Source: Byssochlamys sp. IMV 00236 (Eukaryota; Ascomycota; Eurotiomycetes; Eurotiales; Thermoascaceae). Taken from it: a stretch of DNA of 15,077 nucleotides. The notes under the pieces were generated by a model. The model was not told the DNA's origin. It did not search any database and saw only the letters and a list, made by a program, of their open reading frames with translations. Below are positions 1-7,903 of the stretch, piece after piece; the stretch's first letter is position 1; each line of letters begins with the position of its first letter. Location: assembly GCA_001931875.2 (NCBI GenBank), contig MSJH02000146.1:1-15077 (forward strand), given 5' to 3'. Made by a program: the position numbers and the translations under genes.

Positions 1-1043
1 ACCTAGAAAGTACAAGCTGAACAGCCTCAGACAAGTCTGGATTGACAGACTGCCAACAGGTAGCTATCAATAGGCCCCAACCTCGTCTACCAGTCGTCTC
101 GCAAGCTCAGAAGATGGTCTTGACTCAGCAAACTACTCAAAATAGCTTTTGGTTCGATACCGCCTAGTAACAGCATAAGCATTTATTCGAGTAGCCACAC
201 TTAGAGAGCATTTCTCTGTTCACAGATAACGGGCGAGCGGTTCGTCGGTCACACAAGTGTAGCCAGCCCAGGAATCTGCAAGTCACTTGAATCACCAATA
301 TGACCGTACTAGGGTTACAGCGTGAACAGAGAGCGTGTTCAGTCCTCTAAAGGATGAACAGAGCCAATACCAAAGCATCTTTACAGGGAGAAAAAAAGCG
401 AGGAGTATCTGTAAAGAAAAGAAAAGAAAAAAGAAAAAAAAAGGGGAAAAAAAAAGGGGAAAAAAAAAGAGGTAGGTCAGAAATACTCTAAAGCGTTGAC
501 AGTCGATCATTCAAATTAAAATGTTCTATTGGATAATATGTTCCGATAGCAGCCAAGATGTTATTCTATTGGCTAACGCGTCTCAATAGCGCGTTTTTGC
601 TTATGTGCATATGATTGTCAACAAAGACTCTTTGAAACATCCACAGGCATAGAAAGATAATGATATAACGTAACTTTTAAAGTTAAAAGGCATTTGTCAC
701 AACTGGTTAGGTTTATATTATTTCTTACAATTAAATATATTTCCTAATGCTTACACATTGCTCTTCATTTACTATCTCATCTGTATTGGTGCTACTGGAT
801 GCTCACTGTAGACAAAGACTAGAAACAGCTATTGATGGCAAAAGGAGTGAGACCGTACGATAAGGTATCATCTACATAGACTTCAATCCTTTTATGCGAT
901 TTTCTTATTTATATCAGCATGGCTTGTTCTGTTGATTTAGCGATTAACCCTCAAAGAACAAGGATTGAAATAAAGAATAAAAGTAATGCGTCTAAAGAGA
1001 AATGAAGTCCAAAAAAAGAAGTGATTTTTAAAGATGTAACATT
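1..1043. other. Gene-free stretch at window start
   Basis: All six frames are interrupted often and I recognise no protein, tRNA or rRNA here. It holds a polypurine tract at about 387-472 (A-runs broken by GGGG), a duplicated small hairpin at 524-590 listed separately, and a 10-bp inverted repeat (TTCAATCCTT at 882-891, AAGGATTGAA at 960-969). The segment before 250 is somewhat richer in GC than the rest and could be an old coding remnant, but nothing can be named. The last part is presumably the 3' untranslated and downstream region of the minus-strand transporter. Confidence 0.5.
524..590. repeat. Diverged tandem copies of a small inverted repeat, 40 bp apart
   Basis: Two 27-bp copies lie at 524-550 and 564-590, offset by exactly 40 bp. 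Both start TTCTATTGG and end ATAGC. Each copy is a hairpin: CTATTGG pairs with CCGATAG in the first (one G-T mismatch position) and with TCAATAG in the second. ATTGG is the reverse of a CCAAT box, so each copy carries one CCAAT-like site. A regulatory role is only a guess; no gene starts nearby. Confidence 0.4.
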
Positions 1044-3146
1044 TTATTGTTTGATAATACAAACGGTTAATTCACTTTGATTGTTATCTGCTGTACTATT
1101 CGTCAATCCTTCCAACTTTTGATAAACTAACTCTAATATTGCTTGCTCATCTGCTTCTGGCCTAATGTATATTTCAATCGTTCCAACACATTTACCATAG
1201 GTTGTTTGCCAAAAATGAGCTCGACCAATAGAAGTAATATTTGATTCTTGACGTTGAATCTATTGCAAACACTTAATCACTTCTTCCTCATCATTTTTTA
1301 TACACGTGGTTTACCTCTCGAAGACGATTCTCTACACCATTTCTAATTGAACTGGGCGTTGTTTGAAGCAGGACCTTGGCTAATGCCTTGGCAGTAGGGT
1401 ATCCTAAATAAAAGGTGACAACGGATTCAGATAGTGCTAATATCTTGTCCATGAGTGGCGTGACTATGCCAAGTATATAGGAAATAAGTACAATTGCTCC
1501 ACAGAGAGCAATCGATAGCGAGTAGATGTTGGATGATAATGCACTGAGTGGACTGGCTCTTGCTCTATTGATAACATTATATGTAAACCCTTGTACTGTT
1601 GTTGGCCGTTTTCGAAGATCTAAATCAACTTTGTTAATACCTAGTGATTAGCTCGTTCTCTTTTAACTTACATCTAACAAAGCTTTCATGGTTCCTTAGA
1701 CTGATGCTTGATAAGCATGTAGCAGAGATTGCTGCTCCCATCAAAAGGAACATACCAAAACTAAGGACGGATCCAGGACTAACAAAAAGAAGATTCAGTT
1801 TATATACCAGACTATTTTCTCTTTTTTACTTTACCCTTCCTTATGATGTGCTTCGCCTCCATGATGTTGATCTTGTAATAAAAAGTGTTCCAAAGATTCC
1901 TTGGTGTTATTCATCGTAGCAAACAAAAGATAAATGGTTGTTCCTAACGCAAAAACAATTTCATATCGATACGTGCTATTCATTTTGATCAATAAAGATT
2001 AAAGCAGAAAACAAACAAAATATACCCGTATGGACGCTTTGTATTAGAGGCAGTGAAATCAGGATAGGTTCGTAGCACGCTTGACACAAAGGTATTTAAT
2101 ACACCCAAAGCATCAAAGATCATTAAATAGGCAAATCCTACCATGGCTATGACATATTAAAATAGATTCTTCTGTTTGTTGTATATTTTACTTACATAGA
2201 CTTTCTCTACTAACACCCAAACAGTACAGCCAGAATCCAATACCAAGATGAATTAAGAACCAGGTGAACAGTGTCTTTTGCTCGGGTAAGAGATTAGAAA
2301 ATATGTAGCTCCATGGAGGAAGAGGTTGGATATACACGGGTGAAAAGGCATGTTTATGATTATGATGAGCATGGTCATGATGGGAATGATCGTGAACGTG
2401 GTCATGGTGAGCATGGTCATGGCGAGCATGGTCATGGTGAGAATGGCCATGGTGAGAATGGTCATGGTGAGAATGGTCATGGTGAGAATGGTCATGGTGT
2501 TTGCTGTGATCATGATGAGCATAATGTTGCTGATGTATGTGCGCATGTTCTTGATGATGACCATGTTCATGATGGTGTTGTTGAGCGTTTGGCTGATAAT
2601 GAGCACTATATGAATTATCTTCAGAGTGATCTTGTTTATAATGGTTGTCATGTCGATGTTCAACATGTGCTGGTCCATTAGTAGTTATGGATTCAACTGA
2701 AGCAGTTGTAGTTTGCTATAATCATATTAATAGTTTGTTTTATCGCTGAGCTTATCGAAACTTACTTCAGGAACATTTGCTCGTGTGTTGGCTTGACCTT
2801 TGACATACAAAGGCTCTGATGTATGAACAGAAATTCCAGATGAAACCGTCGGCTCTTTCCTTGCTGCCTTTTTGAACTGTCTTGTCGATTGCATAAAATA
2901 GCCTTTAGAACCGTTTGCAGTAATTAAAAAAGGGAAGGGAAAGAAGTAGAGGGAATTAAGGAAATTGAAAAAGGAACAACTCCAAAATCCGAAAAAGGAT
3001 ATTCGAGATCCGTTCATTACACAGGGAAAATATCCAAATTGCGCTGAACCATTGAATAGCTTGCTTAAGGCATCCTCTTTTTGTATCGCTCTTGCAAGCG
3101 AAGAGTGATTGTCGCTTGCAATCAGCTTGTAAAATCTATTTTTCAT
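1044..3146 (-). CDS. zrg17: Zrg17-like cation diffusion facilitator (zinc transporter subunit), 7 exons
   Basis: Exons, in coding order: 3146-2766, 2715-2196, 2146-2026, 1975-1835, 1778-1672, 1628-1315 and 1259-1044. All introns are GT-AG, 43-56 nt, and the joined frame is continuous for 599 aa. In the model a hydrophobic segment near residues 45-75 is followed by a His-rich stretch (about 143-247, HDHSHH repeats) and then six membrane segments (about 274-296, 301-326, and four more to about 515). The loop PYGTYRYEIVFALG corresponds to the CDF motif after TM2, and the tail has the AHFW...CVGTIEIYI pattern of the ZnT7/Msc2 cytosolic domain. Known family members move zinc into the ER and Golgi. 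Where transporting CDFs have HxxxD in TM2 and TM5, this protein reads LMIFD (308-312) and SALSS (452-456), so it is more likely the Zrg17/ZnT6-type partner of an Msc2/Cis4-like transporter. The start is uncertain: extra 5' exons may reach ATG 3502. Intron 1671 could alternatively end at 1641. Confidence 0.85.
2406..2495 (-). repeat. 15-bp coding minisatellite in the His-rich segment
   Basis: Six near-identical 15-bp units (plus strand GGTGAGAATGGTCAT and close variants) encode the five-residue repeat HDHSH/HDHAH of the zinc transporter on the minus strand. The unit is in frame, so copy-number change alters the length of the His-rich loop without breaking the gene. Further imperfect His-rich units flank it on both sides. 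Confidence 0.85.
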
Positions 3147-4752
3147 GATATTAATTACTGCATTGGTATTTCAGCTTGGTTATTTCTATCTCCTTCAAGT
3201 CTTTAAGGCACCTCTGTTGAACTTACATTTACTTAAAGGTTTGGTTAATAAAATATTGACATCTTTCTTTTAAATCTTTCTCTGAGAGGATAATGACGGA
3301 CATAAAATATCAGTTATAAGAAAAGAGATGGACAAGGATCAAGTTTATTTAAAGGGTATCAAAATTAATCAATTGGACTCTTAAACAGAAAGAGAAAAAG
3401 AAAGATATCTTTTCAAAAATTGTCTCGCCAAGTATCTCATCCAAAGGAATATATACTTACTCTGTGCTTACTGAATACGTCCTTGAGATTATATTGAAGC
3501 ATGTTTACATAATGTTTTGTAGTCAATGTATGCTTCAACTTCCTCACAAATCCACCTGTGAATTGCCCAGAAAATTTGAATGAAAAACGACACTATTGAG
3601 GTGAGTCGTGCTTGAAAAAGTCTAGAAATAATTATCAAATCATAATAGACTTACAGTTCGTCTATCTTTGACGTGTGTTATCTGTGGTTGTGTTGATTTG
3701 CAATGTGATTATGAGGGATATACCATCTTAATAAGAATATATTTTAAAATCATAAACGATCTTCTTTTCCATCTTCATAAAGCATTTCTGCGGTTGAGCC
3801 AACTAAATTGAATGGCTTTGGTAGTTATCCCTTAACAATTGATTTGTTTCATTCATCTTTTGAGCATTAACCTCGATGTTTAGTAAAGCAATTGTCGGTG
3901 TCTATGGCGGCTATTTTTCTTCCAAGGCATCCTTGACGGATTGAAGTAAAGAAAAGAGTAGAGACATTTGGCGTTTAGTCTTCTAATGGGATACATAACG
4001 TATAGCATTTTAAAAAGCGTCTTTTTTATTAACTTTCTAGAGGGTATTCCAGATGTCCCGAGCTTACAACGCTTAGACAAGGCTGGGACCATTTCACTAG
4101 CTTAGGCGATTAGAAAAGATTTACATCACACTTTATTTTTCTATTTACATTGATGAATAATTCGCTGAACTTATACCCCATCATCTTTCTTGTGTGTACA
4201 TATGTATTCAATTAAGTGCAATATGAAGAAAACGTCAATACTTTACCGCTTCACCGAATGACATCGGCAGACAGTTCCTTTTTGCGTTTACTATATTTGT
4301 ATAAAAAACAGGAACATGGGAAAGAACCTATACAAAGACAGTATTACTTAAAGTGAGAACGGGTTCATTATCATAAATTACAAAACGACGTGAATGAGCC
4401 CATTTTATTTTCTGCGGTAAGACTAAACTCTCCATGTGTAGCGACGAACAGAGTAATAAGTATTATTACGCACCTCTATATGTTTATATATGCCAGCCAT
4501 TTTACTGTTTATCTCTTTACCATTGAAAATGATACAAGAGAAAGAACACATGTTGAAAGATAGTTCTCGACAGTATCTAATTGACAACCTTTTAGAACAA
4601 TCTATGAGGGTATTTTAAGCGTGTTCGGCCTAGAGTATATGCACAGTTTGTCGTTAGCGTTCGGTTAGTTCATTAGGAACACAAACGGGAAGATACAAGT
4701 GATGTCCCTCTTTTTTTTTTCTCTCTTCTTCTTCCTTTGTTTTACTCTTATA
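3147..4752. other. Intergenic stretch, possible 5' exons of the zinc transporter
   Basis: No gene here is firm. On the minus strand an alternative 5' end of the transporter can be drawn. It runs from ATG 3502-3500, reading MLQYNLKDVFSKHR, to a GTAAGT donor, then a short exon after CCTCTCAG reading EKDLKERCQYF, and joins in frame at FYKLIASDN just inside the annotated first exon. It is consistent but unproven. Also noticed: a plus-strand cysteine-rich stretch near 3670-3715 (CVICGCVDLQC) behind a TTACAG acceptor, with a stop just upstream, and nothing recognisable at 3880-4700. Confidence 0.4.
4705..4750 (+). promoter_or_regulatory. Pyrimidine-rich leader of the MFS gene
   Basis: A run of T and CT (CCCTC, ten T, CTCTCTTCTTCTTCC) lies directly before the ATG at 4753. 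Similar T/C-rich leaders precede the two genes that follow in the window. It supports 4753 as start over the ATGs at 4699 and 4702, which would translate the tract as a Phe-rich stretch. Confidence 0.5.
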
Positions 4753-6649
4753 ATGAAAAGTTGTACTCACACAAGCGTACAGCATAACATGTTAACTTGC
4801 ACAGCGTGTACTGAAGAAAGCAATTCTTCATACGTAACTAGTGAAACACTAGACACATCTAGAAATGGCAAGTGCTTATCTGTGTCGTATATCAACCGAT
4901 CTAAAACTATAAGCTGATTTATTAGAGCAATGTGAAAAGAACATCGAACAACTCTCTCAGACGGAAACTGTAAGGTACGAAGAAGAAGGTTCTTATCCAT
5001 GGATAGTTGTTTTTTGTACCTTTTTTATCCTTACCGTTGGCCTAGCAACAGGACAGTCATGGTAACAATTTACTCTATAAATAATGATTTCTCTGACATT
5101 GAATCTACTTAGGGGTAGGGACATGCACAAATATGTAAAACTGAAATCATTTAGTGAGATGAATTAGGTGTCATGCAAAATTACTATGAACAGCATAATC
5201 TGGGCAACGGCGATCCAACAAATTTGTCCCTACGACTTAGTTTTGCACAGACAATATATAATATGCTTATTAATGTGCTAAGTCCTATGTCTCAATTGCT
5301 CTTGAGTGTACTGGGACCAAAGAACACATTGGTTGCTTCCGTATTGGTATCTAGCCTTGGACTGTTGTTAGCAAGCTTTAGCACGCAGGTAAATATAAAA
5401 AAGAGCAAGTGTTTCATTTAATTTTAACGATACTTACTGGATACTCTATAGACCTGGCATCTTTACTTGACTCATGGTGTAATCTATGGCATAGGCATAT
5501 CTATCATGTTTTATGTAATGAGTAAACTATGGTAATTTAATCAAGATCTTACTATAATTTATTATAGATTGCACTTAGTATTGTACCTCAATACTTTACT
5601 AAACATAGAGGTATAGCATTAGGATTAACGTCTAGTGGAATCAGTATTGGCGGTCTTGTGTTCCCATTTGTTATGGATGCTATCAATACAAAGTTTGGAG
5701 CAAGTTGGTAAGAGACTTCACATGAACAGCCATATGTTGCTTCATTCATTTCAACAAACGAATCATAGGTGTTATCGAATCATGAGTTTGATCTGTTTTG
5801 TCATCGGACTGTCAGCTTGTTGGCTTTTGGGAGCGAAAGATAAGGACAAGAAGCAAGCAAAAACGTCTTTGAATATAAAGGAAACATTTGACTTTAGTGT
5901 GGCAAATGATTGGAGATATATTTTGTGGTGTATCATTGACATCTTGTTTGAAGCAGCCTATAACACTCCTGCTTACTTTCTTCCATGTAAGTCTAACCCT
6001 TTTATTTAGTTTCATTTCTAATTTATGTGAAAAGCATATGCTACCTATCTCGGTCTATCGTCCTCACAAGGTGCGCTTATCCTATCTGTAGGTTCAGGCA
6101 TGAATGCGATTGGAAGGATCATCTCAGGGTAAATAGAGATCTAGATGTAATAGATAAACCTGTATACGTATACCTCCTTTTTTCTAGTTTTTTAGCTGAT
6201 TGGATAGGACATATTAATGTAGTCATCATTTACTGCACCATATCGGGTCTTTCCTGTCTGCTACTTTGGACGTTTGCAAAGACATTTGGGACACTACTTG
6301 CCTTTTCTATTTTTTATGGGTTCTTTGGAGGAGCATTCGTTACACTAAGTAAGTATCTTTATATATTTATAAACAAGGCAAGCCCCCCTAACACATAATT
6401 GTAGCACCAGCAATTATGCTGCTTGTAACAGGACAAGAAAAGTTTGAAACAGGAATTTCCGTATTTCTCGTCATTACGGTCATCTCAATGTTTGGACCTA
6501 ATTTGGCAGGCACAATCGAGACTTCAATACATGGACTCGAGCCTTATGACAGTTACAAATATTTTACAGGTATCTGCTATCTTGCTGGTGTCGTCTTGCT
6601 CTTCATGCTCAGGTTCTCTCTAAGGCGACATCTGTTTATGATCATATAA
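4753..6649 (+). CDS. MFS transporter, monocarboxylate-transporter (MCT/SLC16) type, 9 exons
   Basis: Exons: 4753-4867, 4914-5061, 5168-5388, 5452-5514, 5568-5707, 5769-5986, 6035-6128, 6188-6348 and 6405-6649, about 468 aa, the usual size for fungal MCT-type proteins. A hydrophilic N-terminus is followed by about 12 membrane segments. Family hallmarks visible are GQSW/GVMQNYY in TM1, YGIGISIMFY, then YFTKHRGIALGLTSSGISIGG in TM4-5, a charged central loop (GAKDKDKKQAK), and GRIISGFLADWIGHINVV before TM9. Such proteins carry monocarboxylates or related small molecules across the plasma membrane; the substrate cannot be told. Two oddities: the first intron (4868-4913) fits only as GC-AG with donor GCAAGT, and exons 2 and 3 join out of frame by 2 nt (see findings). 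The later junctions are all in frame. Whether the gene is intact therefore depends on one junction. Confidence 0.85.
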
Positions 6650-6726
6650 CCCATTGGTGTCACGGTACTCAAACATGCTGAATGAGAGATGGAACCAATG
6701 AACGTAATAAACTTAAAAGTTTAACC

Positions 6727-6782
6727 GTAACGTCATTGTTTTTTTTTTTCTTGTCCTTTACCCTTTTTTATTACTTTTTAAA
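6727..6782 (+). promoter_or_regulatory. T-rich leader and CRE-like site upstream of the KPWE gene
   Basis: Only 133 bp separate the MFS stop from this ATG. The interval holds TAACGTCA (6728-6735, a CRE/ATF-like half palindrome) followed by a long T tract and TTTTTAAA directly before the start codon. The T tract resembles the leaders of the neighbouring genes; the CRE-like reading is a motif match only. Confidence 0.35.
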
Positions 6783-7426
6783 ATGTCAGCCAAGGACGAA
6801 CAAGTGCAACAACAAGATTCTTATAAAGCATTTGAAAGTTATGATTTTGACAATGACGAGCAGTTTCAAGTAAAAGAATTTCCCCCATTTCATATTTTTC
6901 TACGAATTTTAAAAGGTTTTAAACATTAGCTGGGCATTGCGTCACTTTTAGCCAGTAACCAAGACAACAAAGATCAGTTAATATTAAAAGCCAAACTATT
7001 TTATTATTCAAAGTAAGCAGCGCGATCATCATAAATACATGTATGATTGATCAAAACAAAGGTTCTTTACTCCTATTCAATATGATGAATACATAAAATG
7101 GAAAGATGAGAATAAGAAGGGATTAAACCTTAATACTGAAAACACGGGTATGCATTAAAAAAAAGAGTGGGGTTAAGGAGAATATTTAAAATACAATGAT
7201 GACGTTAGATAAACCAATTCGATTTACGTTTCAAGAAATAGTGGATATGATTGAAAAGGGAATTGAAATACCAGGTTAGTAAATAATAAGAGAGATTATC
7301 CGAATGTAGAAAGTGAATATATAATTAGGCATCAAACAAATACCAAACACGTTAAATGACGGTACACCAAGTCAATCACAAATGAAAGCGAGACCAAAAC
7401 CATGGGAAATAAATAAGGAGAAATAG
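6783..7426 (+). CDS. PEX39: PEX39/PEX14-like KPWE-domain peroxisomal protein, 5 exons
   Basis: Exons 6783-6869, 6930-7012, 7062-7147, 7209-7274 and 7329-7426 join in frame to 139 aa; the four introns are GT-AG, 49-61 nt. The N-terminal half (about residues 15-80) has SYKAFESYDFDNDEQF, LILKAKLFYYSKFF and YDEYIKWK, which fits the helical N-terminal domain of PEX14-like KPWE proteins. The C-terminal half has FQEIVDMIEKGIEIPGIKQI and then SQSQMKARPKPWE close to the C-terminus. The order F..I..MI..G...PGI..IP....PS.S....RPKPWE is that of human C6orf226 (PEX39) and yeast Yjr012c, small soluble proteins that help the receptor Pex7 bind and deliver PTS2 cargo to peroxisomes. No ORF longer than its exons exists here, so automatic callers may miss it. 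It lies in tandem behind the MFS gene and converges on the next gene. The family call rests on motifs recalled, not a search. Confidence 0.8.
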
Positions 7427-7456
7427 CTTAAAAAGGGTATTATTATATATTACAGC

Positions 7457-7462
7457 AATAAA
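7457..7462 (+). terminator. Poly(A) signal AATAAA for the KPWE gene
   Basis: A canonical AATAAA begins 31 bp after the TAG stop, inside the 39-bp gap between the two convergent stop codons. Cleavage 10-30 nt downstream would place the 3' end inside the neighbouring minus-strand coding region. Confidence 0.5.
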
Positions 7463-7465
7463 TTA

Positions 7466-7867
7466 TTATATGGCCATTTGGTGATGAAAAGATTCTGGAT
7501 CTGGTGTACCCGGTACAGACACGGAGTAGGCTGACTTGACAATAGGTTTATGTGAAAGTGAGTTGAGATAGAGCGAAGAGGGTGGTAATTTCTGCTTCCT
7601 TAGCGTTGGTCTAGAGCTGATTGTAGCCGAACGACGTACGTTTTGGTGTTGTGTCAAGTATGAATGGACATATTCTAGGCAAGCTGACAGTAGCCAATTA
7701 GTTGATTCTATAGTAAGGCCTGATATCATCTCTACGGTTAAAAACGCCAGGCGAATGAATATGAATGAAGATGTAATTGTACTTGTAATGACTGCTAATA
7801 TTGTTAGAAAACTAATAATCATCACAAGAAAGGGCGTCAATAGAATGGCTGTTATCCAATTAAGCAT
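7466..7867 (-). CDS. Small membrane protein of unknown function
   Basis: Single-exon reading frame of 133 aa; I do not recognise the family. Residues 1-66 are strongly hydrophobic and probably form two membrane segments or a hairpin (MLNWITAILLTPFLVMIISF, then a second run ending near MISGLTIE). The tail from about residue 70 is hydrophilic and basic with Ser/Pro-rich text (SSRPTLRKQKLPPSSLY, SVPGTPDPES), likely cytosolic and perhaps phosphorylated. The ATG follows a CT-rich leader like those of the neighbouring genes, which supports both the strand and the start. A GTAAGT at 7917-7912 (minus strand), just upstream, may be the donor of a 5'-UTR intron or of a small missed exon, with AACAG near 7853 as acceptor; then the N-terminus would be shorter or different. 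The gene is convergent with the KPWE gene. Confidence 0.65.
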   Translation of the reverse strand: MLNWITAILLTPFLVMIISFLTILAVITSTITSSFIFIRLAFLTVEMISGLTIESTNWLLSACLEYVHSYLTQHQNVRRSATISSRPTLRKQKLPPSSLYLNSLSHKPIVKSAYSVSVPGTPDPESFHHQMAI

Positions 7868-7903
7868 TTAAAAAAGATAAAGAAAAGAGAGAGAGAGAGA
7901 AAG
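7868..7903 (-). promoter_or_regulatory. CT-rich leader of the small membrane protein gene
   Basis: On the minus strand this reads as CCTTTCTCTCTC repeats followed by TTTCTTTATC and T-rich bases directly before the ATG. It matches the leader style of the other genes in this window and favours a start at 7867. Confidence 0.45.

Noticed and set aside
146..170. GGTTCGATACC, similar to a tRNA T-loop (B box)
   Set aside because: The flanking bases do not form a T stem, and no acceptor or anticodon arm can be drawn around it.
292..510. Minus-strand frame with Phe-rich hydrophobic run
   Set aside because: It is the translation of a homopurine tract, without other coding signs.
2400..2500. Regular repeats that could suggest a CRISPR-like array
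   Set aside because: Units are contiguous 15-bp coding repeats without spacers, in a eukaryotic gene.
2313..2681. Long plus-strand frame rich in Gly-His-Glu repeats, and overlapping Met-rich frames on both strands
   Set aside because: These are shadows of the 15-bp repeat; the His-rich minus-strand frame continues through splice sites into a recognisable transporter.
3880..4092. Minus-strand frame of 70 codons
   Set aside because: No domain, no leader, no splice continuity; basic residues only reflect composition.
4767..5000. Minus-strand frame opposite the MFS N-terminus
   Set aside because: Shadow frame; the plus strand carries transporter text joined by splice sites.
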